NCBI GenBank assembly: GCA_009617715.1
Contig: VTFK01000594.1
Span: 32,400-96,399 of the forward strand
DNA from: Plectrocnemia conspersa
Lineage: Eukaryota > Arthropoda > Insecta > Trichoptera > Polycentropodidae
Direction: 5' to 3'
DNA length: 64,000 nt
In this document: positions 1 through 10,620 of the stretch, piece by piece
Numbering within the stretch: position 1 is the stretch's first letter
Layout of the letters: each line of letters begins with the position of its first letter
Notes under the pieces: generated by a model
What the model was told of the DNA's origin: nothing
Databases searched by the model: none
The model's input: only the letters and a program-made list of their open reading frames with translations
Made by a program: the position numbers and the translations under genes

Positions 1-1921
1 ATGGATATGTCAGACACGAAGGAAAGTGCATCAAGCCATGCGAATGTCGTGAGTAGTGCAGTTACTTTTCTGTAAATTAATATATTCAACGCATATATTA
101 ACTGTTTCCTTAATACTTTAAAGCAAAATGTGATGATCCTAACGAAATCTTTGGCGTGTATACGACTGGCGAAAAGACCTGTTTCGGAGTAGGACCAGCT
201 CCTTGTAAACCAGTTAAGGAATGTCGTTGTAAGGATGGATATGTCAGACACGAAGGAAAGTGCATCAAACCATGCGAATGTCGTTAGTAGTGCAGTTACT
301 CTTCTGTAAATTAATACATTCAATGCAGATGTTTACTGTTTCCTTAATACTTAACAGCAAAATGTGATGATCCTAACGAAATCTTTGGCGAGTATACGAC
401 TGGCGAAAAGACTTGTTTCGGAGTAGGACCAGCACCTTGTAAACCAGTTAAGGAATGTCGTTGTAAGGATGGATATGTCAGATACAAAGGAGAGTGCATC
501 AAGCCATGCGAATGTCGTGAGTAGTGCAGTTACTTTTTTGTTAATTAATACGTTTAATATAGGTGTTAACTGTTTCCTTAACATATTACAGCAAAATGTG
601 ATGATCCTAACGAAATCTTTGGCGTGTATACGACTGGCGAAAAGACCTGTTTCGGAGTAGGACCAGATCCTTGTAAACCAGTTAAGGAATGTCGTTGTAG
701 GGATGGATATGTCAGACACGAAGGAAAGTGCATCAAGCCATGCGAATGTCGTGAGTAGTGCAGTTACTTTTCTGTAAATTAATATATTCAACGCATATAT
801 TAACTGTTTCCTTAATACTTTAAAGCAAAATGTGATGATCCTAACGAAATCTTTGGCGTGTATACGACTGGCGAAAAGACCTGTTTCGGAGTAGGACCAG
901 CCCTTGTAAAAACCAGTTAAGGAATGTCGTTGTAAGGATGGATATGTCAGACACGAAGGAGAGTGCATCAAACCATGCGAATGTCGTTAGTAGTGCAGTT
1001 ACTCTTCTGTAAATTAATACATTCAATGCAGATGTTAACTGTTTCCTTAATACTTTAAAGCAAAATGTGATGATCCTAACGAAATCTTTGGCGTGTATAC
1101 GACTGGCGAAAAGACCTGTTTCGGAGTAGGACCTGCACCTTGTAAACCAGTTAAGGAATGTCGTTGTAAGGATGGATATGTCAGACACAAAGGAGAGTGC
1201 ATCAAGCCATGCGAATGTCGTGAGTATTGTAGTTACTTTTTCGTAAATTACTACATTTATTCAAGGTGTTTACTATTTTCTTAATATATTACAGCAAAAT
1301 GTGATGATCCCAACGAAATCTTTGGCGTGTATACGACTGGCGAAAAGACTTGTTTCGGAGTAGGACCAGCACCTTGTAAACCAGTTAAGGAATGTCGTTG
1401 TAGGGATGGATATGTCAGACACGAAGGAAAGTGCATCAAACCATGCGAATGTCGTGAGTAGTGCAGTTACTTTTCTGTAAATCAATACATTCAACGCATA
1501 TATTAACTGTTTCCTTAATACTATAAAGCAAAATGTGATGATCCTAACGAAATCTTTGGCGTGTATACGACTGGCGAAAAGACTTGTTTCGGAGTAGGAC
1601 CAGCACCTTGTAAACCAGTTAAGGAATGTCGTTGTAGGGATGGATATGTCAGACACGAAGGAAAGTGCATCAAGCCATGCGAATGTCGTGAGTAGTGCAG
1701 TTACTTTTCTGTAAATTATTACATTAAACGCATATATTAACTGTTTCCTTAATACTTTAAAGCAAAATGTGATGATCCTAACGAAATCTTTGGCGTATAT
1801 ACGACTGGCGAAAAGACCTGTTTCGGAGTAGGACCAGCACCTTGTAAACCAGTTAAAGAATGTCGTTGTAGGGATGGATATGTCAGATACGAAGGAAAGT
1901 GCATTAAACCATGCGATTGTC
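1..1921 (+). repeat. Tandem array of 234-bp exon+intron units
   Basis: Exon starts at 124, 358, 592, 826, 1061, 1295, 1529 and 1763 are spaced 234, 234, 234, 235, 234, 234, 234. The 75-bp introns are almost as similar between units as the exons, including the stretch AACTGTTTCCTTAATACTT before the acceptor. This shows very recent duplication or ongoing homogenisation. The 1988 exon is more diverged and has its own intron. Confidence 0.9.
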
Positions 1922-2223
1922 GTAAGTACAGTACCATTTTAATTATTAAAAAATACACTAGAAGCGTTGTTAATTTTTTTTTCTTAGCAAAATGCAAGGA
2001 TCCAAATGAAGAATATATTTTGGCTACCACTGGAGAAAAGACTTGCGACGGACAAAATCCTGCACCTTGCAAACCTATTTTAGAATGCCGTTGTAAAAGG
2101 GGTTATGTGAGATGCAAAGGAAGATGTATTAAGATTTGCGAATGTCGTGAGTTACTAGTTGGAAAATTAGAATGTTTTAAATGTAATTATTGATAATATC
2201 GTTTTATTTTAGCATGCTGCTGA
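1..2223 (+). CDS. Multi-TIL-domain cysteine-rich protein, gene A (5' end outside window)
   Basis: 3' part of a gene made of repeated TIL-like exons. Exons: 1-48 (partial), 124-282, 358-516, 592-750, 826-985 (broken), 1061-1219, 1295-1453, 1529-1687, 1763-1921, 1988-2146, 2213-2223. Each internal exon is 159 bp, begins after AG with CA and ends in TGTC before GTGAGT, GTAAGT or GTTAGT (phase 1-1), so the split codon is Pro. Each unit has 8 Cys: KC, then KTC, PC, EC-RC, GKC, KPC, EC. The last exon adds Pro-Cys-Cys and TGA at 2221-2223. The TIL family mostly holds secreted serine-protease inhibitors, but the usual 10-Cys pattern is reduced here, so the function is unsure. It is presumably secreted, like genes B and C, though its signal exon lies outside the window. 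All exons are symmetric, so skipping one keeps the frame. Confidence 0.8.
826..985 (+). pseudogene. Frame-disrupted TIL exon within gene A
   Basis: This unit is 160 bp where its neighbours are 159. Compared with them it lacks one A after GGACCAGC (near 901) and has two extra A in the run near 908-912, a net +1. Read in the exon frame this gives a TAA stop at 918-920. Splice sites on both sides are normal. If included, the protein would end here; if skipped, the frame is kept because both flanking introns are phase 1. It may be a real broken exon or an assembly error in a near-identical repeat. Confidence 0.75.
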
Positions 2224-2318
2224 AGACGGCAAAGTTGAAAAATACGTTAATCCAAACGTTTTTACTAATACTAAATAAATGTTGCTGAAAAATTTCAAAT
2301 ATTATAAATTTTGCGTGT

Positions 2319-2324
2319 AATAAA
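2319..2324 (+). terminator. Polyadenylation signal AATAAA, gene A
   Basis: AATAAA lies about 95 bp after the gene A stop. An earlier candidate, CTAAATAAATG, lies near 2270. Confidence 0.5.
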
Positions 2325-2439
2325 ACACATCTGAAAATTATGTATATTTTATTTTATTTACCACAAAATTAATCACGCATCTGAAAACACTTAGTGTATA
2401 CCTAAACATAAATGACTACTGATTTAATTCAACAAATAA

Positions 2440-2760
2440 AACCTTAATAAAGCGGAAGAACCGATTAGATAGATTTTTTGATATTTTCAGCTACTAATTA
2501 AAAATAGAATGTTAAAAATGAACAGTTTTATAATTTTACTTGACAGCATAAAAATGACATTCAGAAAAAAATTATTAAAAATCTTTACTATATTGACAAG
2601 TACAGTTATTAATTATCGACTGTCATGTATAAACAGCTTATCAAATTACCTTTAAGAACGGTGATTAATCATAGCAATAATTTTTCATTGATTGGTTTCT
2701 GTTTAATGAAATATTTTTAGTATTGTTTTTATTATTACTTTAAAATTATAAAATATATCA
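2440..2760. repeat. Gene A downstream flank, duplicated at 10310-10620
   Basis: Shares long blocks with 10310-10620, including TTGATATTTTCAG, TTTATAATTTTACTT, TTAATTATCGACTGTCATGT and AAACAGCTTATCAAATTAC in the same order. A shorter related piece (GCAATAATTTTTCATG) is seen near 4100. No gene is seen within it. It marks an old segmental duplication of the TIL gene neighbourhood. Confidence 0.75.
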
Positions 2761-2895
2761 TAGGAATAATCTAATGGTGAACGGGGTCAAGAAAAGGACA
2801 CAGAACGGCATCTCCACAAATAAATCATTTTGTAGATATAATATGTCTACAACAGACAAAATGCATCTAAGCAACTTTAAATCATTAGCATTCGA

Positions 2896-3770
2896 GGGTA
2901 GGTCAATAAGTTATTAGAAAAGAGATGACGCTAGTAGCCTCGAAACAAGTTTGTTTCTGAAAAGTACACTCTGTCAATAGACTACACTCAAATTGTTAGC
3001 CGTTTTCATCGCGTCCTTTCATTTTTACAATCGATTGAAGCAAAGAAGTTTTGCTATTTTCGAACAATGGAAATAAAAACGAGTTTCGTGTAGTGATTAA
3101 AAAACTTTTATTTGCTAGGCAAAACAACGAAAGAAATCAAGGCCGAGTTAGATGAAGTACATCCCACAGGACGTACTACCGCGTTTAAACTCATTATACA
3201 TCGTTCGGGACATCTACTTGAGGTGACTACGCTAGAAATGATCGACGAAATCCACGTTATGGTCTCGAATGATCGACGAGTCAAAGTGCGCGAACTTGTT
3301 GAGACCACAGGCATATTACATAGTTCAGTAGTTTCAATTTTGCAGGAATAATTGGGCATGAAAAAAATATCGGCAAGATAGGTGTCGTGTTTGCTCAAAG
3401 TGCAGAATAAACGCAATCATGTGGTCGATTCAACGGCTGGCGCTTTTCCATCGCAATCCTAACGAGTTTCTGCGTCGATACATAAACATTGATGAAACAT
3501 GGATCCACTACTATATTTCAGAGATAAAAAACAATCAAAACTGTGGGCTTCTGGAAACTATCCGGCTCGGTTTAAGCACGGTTTTTTAGGATGCACGTGG
3601 AATCCACAATAACTAATTGGAAAAAGGTTGAACGATAAATTAAAAGTATTATGCATTATTATTGTGTTTTTTTTTATCAAGACAATGCACGAGTACACAC
3701 TTGTGCAGTTAAAAATCATCCTGTTAAGTAAAATTACCAGAAAAAGTTTTGTCATTGCAAACTAATTTTA
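2896..3770 (+). mobile_element. Decayed mariner-type transposon
   Basis: Conceptual translation gives mariner transposase pieces in order: KEIKAELDEVHPTGRTT, an EVTTLEMIDEIH helix region, a KVRELVETTGI stretch, DETWIHYY with the first catalytic Asp at 3491-3493, VF-stop-DARGI with the second Asp at 3590-3592, and YQDNARVHTCAV with the third Asp at 3681-3683. The normal Trp codon before the second Asp is a TAG stop (3587-3589), and the spacing to the third Asp is shorter than the DD34D standard, so there is also a deletion. A possible 5' terminal repeat starts near 2896; I do not find its inverted partner. It cannot encode an active enzyme. Confidence 0.85.
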
Positions 3771-4570
3771 TTTACAAAATATTAAAATTCCGAGAAAGCT
3801 AAAAAATTATAATATCAAAAATGTAAAGTAACTAGTTTTTATTGTCCTTCACGTTTCACAATGGTTCATATATCATTCTTAAGCTTTCGGAAATTTGTCA
3901 GATTTTGAAACCATTTTTTATCCCTATGCTCAAAAATAAAAAAATATAATAGTATCATGAACATACATATAAAAATGTCATATTCTAAAAATAGCTATAG
4001 ATAACAATCAAAGAGATAAGTCAATTAATTAACACCTGTCATTCTGAACCAGCTGAACAAATTATTTTAATATAATTTGCTAGTGGCATAAATCAATATG
4101 GCAATAATTTTTCATGTCAAGAGTGATTACATACTATTGACTGAAGATATAGATATTTTTAAATTAAATACTGTTTATTGAAATTGTAATATTATTTAGC
4201 AAAACTTTTTTGATTTCAGGTAAATTTTAATAACAATTTTAACTAGAGGAGTAAGTAAAGAGTGCAAACATGTTTTATAAAATATTTATTAAGTAAAAAA
4301 CATAAAAATATATTGGTTTTTGTGAATTTCATAACTGCCGTTATTTTATTAAGTTTTTTATTAAAATATCTAGAATATATAAAATTCTCATTTCTTAAAA
4401 AATGGTAATAATTGAGAATGCCGAAATTTAATTATAATACGATTCAGGAAAACATATTGATGTACATACATATATTTCGCACAAAAAATAGAGAGCTTAA
4501 GGCAGAATGGCAAATAAAATATTATACATAGATATGAATTTCCTAATTCAAGTTTAGCCGGTTAAGTATC
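3771..4570. other. AT-rich intergenic sequence, no gene seen
   Basis: No convincing ORF, splice pattern or RNA gene. It includes a diverged third piece of the flank repeat near 4060-4130. Confidence 0.6.
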
Positions 4571-4825
4571 GTTATTCTCCGAGTGATGGTGGAGGAGCTG
4601 GCGGAGGGTTCATATCCAGTGGATGGTCCTCAGAGGTCTTGGAGGTTTGTTCCTCTCTGTTGCGGTGATCATCTTCGGGAGTACCTCTCTGCCCCTGACC
4701 GTCTATGACCGTATGGTCCACCGTCTACCGTCTCTGCCCTCTCCTCATTGAATACCAGCATTAAGTATCAAGGGTTGCAAAGCTCGCTGACGAATCACAA
4801 CCACGCAGTGACCATCCAGCCAATT
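4571..4825 (-). mobile_element. Diverged LTR-like repeat, related to 27612-27817
   Basis: GC-richer than its surroundings. It shares ordered blocks with the sequence near 27612-27817: GTTATTCTNCGAG, GTGGTGGAG, CTGGCGGAGG, then GGNTGCAAAG, GCTGACNAATCA and TATCCAGCCAAT-type ends. The relative at 27 kb looks like a solo LTR on the minus strand, so this is read as an older LTR copy. Ends and target duplications are not clear. Confidence 0.5.
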
Positions 4826-5031
4826 GTCACGCCTCTAGAAAGTGACATTTGTTTGCTCCATCCATCCATCCGAGGTCAAATGGTGCAACGGGAATATTTT
4901 AGCTCTACGGTGCTTTTTGTCGTCTGGTGATATATTGTTTTCCGTGCCCGTTTCGTAACAAAATTATTCTTTCAATTCATCGGAGAGTAATTACGTGTTA
5001 TTTATATGAAACTGTAGCGACCACACGGATA

Positions 5032-5086
5032 TTGTCTCATTGTTAATGACTGACCAAAAACAAATCATTTATTAACAATGAGACAA
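5032..5086. repeat. Perfect 16-bp inverted repeat
   Basis: TTGTCTCATTGTTAAT at 5032-5047 is the exact reverse complement of 5071-5086, with a 23-bp spacer. A second, shorter inverted pair (TCACGGAT at 5137-5144, ATCCGTGA at 5160-5167) follows. It could be a miniature element remnant or a hairpin; no coding sequence is linked. Confidence 0.7.
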
Positions 5087-5167
5087 ATGACATAATGGCG
5101 CAAAAAAATATTTAAGGACCGCACAACACGAAACGGTCACGGATATCATAAATCATCACATCCGTGA

Positions 5168-5810
5168 TCATTTCCAAAAAATGCAAAAGACCTTGGACGA
5201 GCAAACGTCGCTTTCTACAGGCGTAGACGATTTCGCCGTTCTACGAAGCGACTGCAGCGACTCGCCAGCAAGCTTGTAACCCCATAAAAGATAAAAGATG
5301 CCTTTAAAGGACATAAGCTGCTTTTTACACATACTTTAAAAAATATCATTGTTTACGAGTTTGAAAGTATGTGGCGTTATGTTTAAATGGCGATTTATTT
5401 CGAGGGTTGATTTATTGTAAACGTTTTTTAATGTAAAAGTATCAAGCAAATAAAATTTAATATTTTGGATAATTATTTTAACTATACATACCAGTATTTT
5501 TAAGTTAATAAGTTTATATAAAACCTTGTGATTGTTAAAATCTATCCTTCGCTTTTTGTGTAAAAAATATACGTATTTCAACTACAAAAAACAAGAAATT
5601 TCCAAAAACATCAAAATAACACCTAAATATATTTAATTTTTTAAAGGTCACGATAATTATTAATACAGTCTGAATGCTTACGTGCGTTTAACGAAACACT
5701 GCAAATAATCTTAATTAAATACAAATTAAACCAACAACTCTGATTAAGCAAACTGTTGCTGGAGGATTAAAAAACTCTAAAACAAAAAATGATACTATTG
5801 ATTTTAATGT
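5168..5810. other. Intergenic sequence upstream of gene B, no gene seen
   Basis: Contains a short GC-richer part near 5195-5285, then AT-rich sequence up to the gene B promoter. No ORF with supporting features. Confidence 0.55.
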
Positions 5811-5812
5811 AG

Positions 5813-5820
5813 TATATAAG
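5813..5820 (+). promoter_or_regulatory. TATA box of gene B
   Basis: TATATAAG followed by TCT, 90 bp upstream of the ATG. The same 11 bases, TATATAAGTCT, stand in front of gene C. Both positions suit a core promoter with transcription starting about 25-30 bp downstream. Confidence 0.7.
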
Positions 5821-5902
5821 TCTACTAAATCTGGCTTTTAATTTATAATACTACTGAGCATTCGATTAGCTTTGTGGACTATCAGTAAGTAAAAAGTGAA
5901 AG

Positions 5903-8382
5903 ATGTCGAAACTTCTTCAATTTTTGATAATCCTTGGAGTGGCCCAACGAATTTTTGCATCCACTGGTAAATATAATTTATTATTAATAATAAATTCACA
6001 ATAAAAATAAATTTTTTAATGTCTAGTTCCAATTGGTGGTTGTAATGAAGTGTATGTAAAATGCTCAACTAAAGGAGAGCCCACATGCGATAATCCTAAC
6101 CCAAAGAGTTGTGTTTCATTTACTGGTTTTCGTTGTAAACCTGAATATGTTCGCTTAAATGGAATCTGCATAAAACAGTGCGATTGTCGTGAGTATTAAT
6201 ATTTATTCATAAATATATGTCTATGATTTAGGATTAAAAATTGACTACATATTACTTTTTCAGCTCCAAAATGCAATGCGAATGAAGAATATGTGATTAG
6301 TTGTATCAAAGGAGAACCAACTTTCGATAATCGCAATCCCATTTCCTGTAAACCATTTACAGGATGTCGTTGCAAATCAGGACATGTAAGATTGAATGGA
6401 AAATGTATTAAGGAATGCGACTGTCGTAAGTTAATATTACAATATTGTAAAATATTATTATTTTTGATGTAAAAAATATAATCATTTAAATTCAGCTATA
6501 GTATGCACTGGATCTCATGAAGAATATGTCATTAATTGCATCAAAGGAGAACCAACATGCGATTGCCCTAATCCTCCTTCATGCAGTTCCTTTACCGGAT
6601 GTCGTTGTAAATCTGGATATGTTCGCTTAAATGGAATCTGCATAAAACAGTGTGATTGTCGTGAGTATTAATATTTATTCATAAATTTATGTATATTATC
6701 TAGGACTGGATATTTGAGTACATATTACTTTTTCAGCTCCAAAATGCAATGCAAATGAAGAATATGTTATTAGTTGTATCAAGGGAGAACAAACTTGCGA
6801 TAACCTTTATCCATATTTATGTGAACCATTCACTGGATGTCGTTGCAAATCTGGATATGTGCGCTTCAATGGAAAATGCATTAAAGAATGCGACTGTCGT
6901 AAGTTTTTATAATAATATCGACTATTAGTATAATGCTTAGTTTGATCACAAAATCAATTATTTACAGCTCCAAAATGTAATGATAATGAGGAATATGTAA
7001 TTAGTTGTATCAAAGGAGAACCAACTTGCGATAATCGCAATCCCATATCCTGCAGACCATTCACTGGATGTCGTTGCAAACCTGGATACGTCCGATTCAA
7101 TGAAAAATGCATTAAGGAATGCGACTGTCGTACGTTTTTATAACAATATAAGTTATTATTTAATGTTTATTTTATTTAATAAAACTAATTACTTTTAGCT
7201 CCAAAATGCAATGCAAATGAAGAATATGTAATTAGTTGTATTAATGGAGAACCAACTTGCGACAATCGCAGTCCAATTTCTTGTAAGCCTTTCACTGGAT
7301 GTCGTTGCAAATCTGGATATGTGCGTTTCGATGGAAAATGCATTAAAGAATGCGACTGTCGTAAGTTTTTATAATAATGTCGAATATTAGTATAATGTTT
7401 AGTTTGATGAAAAATATCAATTATTTTCAGCTCCAAAATGTAACAATAATGAGGAATATGTAATTAATTGTATCAAAGGAGAACCAACTTGCGATAATCG
7501 CAATCCCATATCCTGCAGACCATTCACTGGATGTCGTTGCAAACCTGGATATGTCCGATTCAATGAAAAATGCATTAAGGAATGCGACTGTCGTAAGTTT
7601 TAATTACAATATCAGTTATTATTTTGATGTTTAGTTTAAATAATAATATTAATTATTTTCAGCTCCAAAATGTAATGATAATGAGGAATATGTTACTAGT
7701 TGTATCAAAGGAGAACCAACTTGCGATAATCGCAATCCCATAGCCTGCAGACCATTCACTGGATGTCGTTGCAAACCTGGATACGTCCGATTCAATAAAA
7801 AATGCATTAAGGAATGCGACTGTCGTAAGTTTTAATTACAATATCAGTTATTATTTTGATGTTTAGTTTAAATATTAATATTAATTAATTTTAGCTCCAA
7901 AATGCAATGCAAATGAAGAATATGTAATTAGCTGTATCAAAGGAGAACCAACTTGCGATAATCGCAATCCCATTTCCTGTAAACCATTTACAGGATGTCG
8001 TTGCAAATCAGGATATGTAAGATTGAATGGAATATGTGTTAAAGAATGCGAATGTCGTAAGTTACTACTACAATATCCTAAATCATTAATAGTTTTAATT
8101 TAAAATTTATAATAATTTAAATTCAGCTTTAGTATGCACTGGATCTCATGAAGAATATGTCATTAATTGCATCAATGGAGAACCAACATGCGATTGCCCT
8201 AATCCTCTTTCATGCAGTCCCTTTACCGGATGTCGTTGTAAATCTGGATATGTTCGCTTAAATGGAATCTGCATACAAAGCTGTGATTGTTGTAAGTTGT
8301 GATAGAAAAGCTTTTTCTAAAATATTATTCAAGTAATCTAATATTCATAAACAATTATTTTCTAGCTCCAATATATGGGTAA
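5903..8382 (+). CDS. Secreted protein with 10 TIL-like domains, gene B
   Basis: Exons: 5903-5966, 6027-6188, 6264-6425, 6496-6660, 6737-6898, 6968-7129, 7199-7360, 7431-7592, 7663-7824, 7895-8056, 8127-8291, 8366-8382; 568 aa predicted. Exon 1 encodes a signal peptide (MSKLLQFLIILGVAQRIFAS). Exons 2-11 each encode one TIL-like domain and are phase 1-1. The usual domain has 9 Cys, with NEEYVIS-C, GEPT-C, NPIS-C, FTG-C-R-C, GK-C and E-C-D-C. Exons 4 and 11 carry one more (PTCDCPN), making 10. Exon 2 has FTGFRC (Cys to Phe) and exon 3 has PTFDN (Cys to Phe), so these two domains lack a disulphide partner. The last exon ends in PPIYG-type residues and TAA. The family suggests secreted protease inhibition, but the inhibitory loop is atypical. 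All splice sites are GT-AG. Confidence 0.85.
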
Positions 8383-8522
8383 TACATAATAAAATCGAGT
8401 ATATTGAAAATGATCACTGACTGGCTGTAATATTGTGTCCGTAATCTACTATGAATAATATTTATTATTTTACTTTAATTTTTATTGTGTAAAAAAAATA
8501 TTAATTTATAATTTGGAATTGA

Positions 8523-8528
8523 AATAAA
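8523..8528 (+). terminator. Polyadenylation signal AATAAA, gene B
   Basis: AATAAA about 140 bp after the stop. Another AATAAA at 8388-8393 lies only 5 bp after the stop and is a less likely choice. Confidence 0.4.
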
Positions 8529-8859
8529 AATTTATTAATATACTAATTTTTTATTATCGATTTATAATTATGTTATTATTGGTGTCGGGATCACTCATAA
8601 TAGTTGTGCAAGACCCATTAAAAGAGGCAAATCTAATGAAGTTAATATCTCTTGTGCCGCAAATACAAGTTTTGTCAAAATTAATAATTACATAAAATAA
8701 ATATGAACTTAATAAATCTCGATGTTAGGTTCTCGTCCATTGTAAAAAAATACAATGTATAATATAATCATTACCTAAATTGATATAAACTGTTGATTTA
8801 TAGAGCAAGCAATTTTTGAAGAATATTTTCATAATAACTTTATATTGAAACAATAGCGT

Positions 8860-8960
8860 GTGTAAAATAAAAGTATTTTATTTTAATTTTTTATATCAGC
8901 ATTTTTGACCCCTTACTTTTTTCTTTAGAATTTTAAGTTTTAAAATAAAATTTACAAGTA
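8860..8960. repeat. Local repeat paired with 11005-11130
   Basis: Shares AAAATAAAAG, TATTTTATTTTAATTTTT, TTGACC and TTTCTTTAGAATTTT in order with the sequence at 11005-11130. It is part of the duplicated TIL flanks. Confidence 0.55.
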
Positions 8961-9035
8961 CTTAAAAGTTAAGATGTTAAAAATGTAATTATTGATTAAA
9001 TCGTTTTATTTTAGCATGCTCCTGATGGACGGCAA
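8960..9035 (+). pseudogene. Ghost terminal exon of a lost gene-A-like TIL gene
   Basis: The stretch with AATGTAATTATTGAT, TCGTTTTATTTTAGCATGCT, then CTGA and GACGGCAA closely matches the last intron and exon of gene A (2180-2230), including the acceptor and the CATGCTNCTGA stop context. No TIL exon lies upstream in frame; gene B ends earlier with a different last exon. It is best read as the relic of a lost paralogue. Confidence 0.7.
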
Positions 9036-9126
9036 TGTTTTTATTAATTAATCTTATATAATTGTTCTAAGACGCTCATGCTTTAAAATGAAACATTATA
9101 TGCTAAATTTTCGCTTTGGATGAACG

Positions 9127-9847
9127 GTGTATAATAATACACGTAAACAAAGGAAATATATTTAATTATAATTATTAAAAATAAACATAAAGTTGGCACG
9201 ATGATTTTCGAGCCTCAGCTAATGAATTCTTTTGTTGTCCAACGATGAAAAATAAATATTCAAATAATGAACAAGATGGCCGACAGTAACGTGGCAACAG
9301 TTTTAAATAACTATTATTTATTAGTAAAATTTTGCTATGCGACAATAATTTTAATTAATTCGTCATGTGCGTTGTTCGATATATATATTCGGATTGCAAA
9401 TTAACTAGGTGTGTTATAACTATAAAAATTAAATATATACATAATTAGTGTGAGGATTAGAAGAATACTGTTGCGACCTCTCCCCTTTGGAGATGGCCGT
9501 CTTTTCTTCTCGAAGGACCACCGTCTTTCGACGGAATTAAACGCCTCTAATTATAGAAATGCTTTATTATCAGAGTTTACATCCTCAGAATCCTTGCTGA
9601 CGCACGACCATACGCCGTGACAGCTGAGGCGCCTTCAGGTTATTTATACACAAAAAACCACGCACGGCCATAACACACTTTTATTCGGCCATGTATAAAT
9701 ATATGTAAAAATTGTCAGAACAAATACATTGTTAAACTATATAAACAACCATAAAACAATTTTTTAGTTCCGAGGCCAAAAAGTGAGTTTTTCCTTTTAC
9801 AATACATAAACATTATCATTGCTTCCGATTTAATACACATATTCGTT
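9127..9847. repeat. TIL downstream flank, copy 1 (paired with 22096-22524)
   Basis: Matches the sequence after gene C: AATAATACACGTAAACAAAG, AACAAGATGGC(C/T)GACAGT, CATGTGCGTTGTTCGAT, GAGGATTAGAAGAATAC, GTGAGTTTTTCCTTTTACAA and AACATTATCATTGCTTCCGA in the same order. This copy is interrupted by the solo LTR at 9469-9722. The pair shows the downstream region was duplicated with the genes. Confidence 0.85.
9469..9722 (-). mobile_element. Solo LTR, 254 bp, with 5-bp target duplication
   Basis: Begins TGTTG and ends GAACA (TG...CA termini), flanked by AATAC at 9464-9468 and AATAC at 9723-9727. The paralogous flank has a single AATAC at 22388-22392 and no insert. Read on the minus strand it has a TATA box (TATAAATAA, plus-strand 9641-9650 region) followed by AATAAAGC, the U3-R-U5 order of an LTR. 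No internal retroelement sequence remains. Gypsy, BEL/Pao and copia elements all make target duplications of about this length, so the family is open. Confidence 0.85.
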
Positions 9848-10309
9848 ACCGTAGAGAATTAAACACATATATTGGCATCTCTTCTTCATCCAAGCTGGAG
9901 AAGAGATGCCAACAGATGTGGCAATACGTCATATTTTAATTGTTTGCAATACGAATGTATTATTAGATCTTTCATTGCTTCTGAAAATTAACTGTAAACG
10001 ATACTATATAGTGGGTAAAATATAACTTTTTGTTTACACTAATATGAGATTTTTCTTGTTTAATTAACTTTGTTATGTATATCCTTAATTGCCAAATCAC
10101 AGCTGTTTGTCTTTTAATATTTGATCCTAGAAAGTCAATAGTTTTTTTGTTAGCGAGGTACCGACAGCTAGTAATCAATAAATGTTGTTAAAAAAATTCA
10201 TGTAATATAAAATAGACCTAAAATTTATTTACTTAGTGAATATTCATATTTAACGTGAATGACTTTTGACATAATTCAACAAAAAAAACATCATTCAAGT
10301 CCAGAAACT
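9848..10309. other. Intergenic, no gene seen
   Basis: AT-rich. Contains a short local inverted repeat where AAGAGATGCCAA and TTGGCATCTCTT lie around 9872-9912 (a hairpin). No coding evidence. Confidence 0.55.
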
Positions 10310-10620
10310 TATTAAAAAGTTTTTTTTTTGTCTTGATATTTTCAGTTACTTATTAAAAACTGTTTTATAATTTTACTTAAAAGCATATACAACTTTATTT
10401 AAAAACGATATTCAGAAAAAAAAATAATCAAAAATCTTTTCTATATTGACAGGTACATTAATTAATTATCGACTGTCATGTATAAACAGCTTATCAAATT
10501 ACTTTTAATTAACGTGCTATAAGTCAACATGACAATAATTTTTCATTCATTGGTTTTTGTTCGATAAAATATATTCGATATTTGTAGTATTATTTTTATT
10601 ATTACTTTAAAAATATTTGA
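10310..10620. repeat. Copy of the gene A downstream flank
   Basis: Ordered similarity to 2440-2760. With the ghost terminal exon upstream, it marks where a gene-A-like gene once stood between genes B and C. Confidence 0.75.

Noticed and set aside
351..1656. Long minus-strand open frames across gene A (and similar ones at 13413-19665)
   Set aside because: They run through both exons and introns of the plus-strand TIL array and repeat with its period, so they are antisense shadows.
1..1921. A satellite or CRISPR-like array
   Set aside because: The 234-bp period is explained by coding exons with splice sites and phase-1 introns; there are no short repeats with unique spacers.
4748..4930. Open frame in a GC-richer patch
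   Set aside because: It lies inside the LTR-like repeat and is not kept in the related copy at 27.6 kb.
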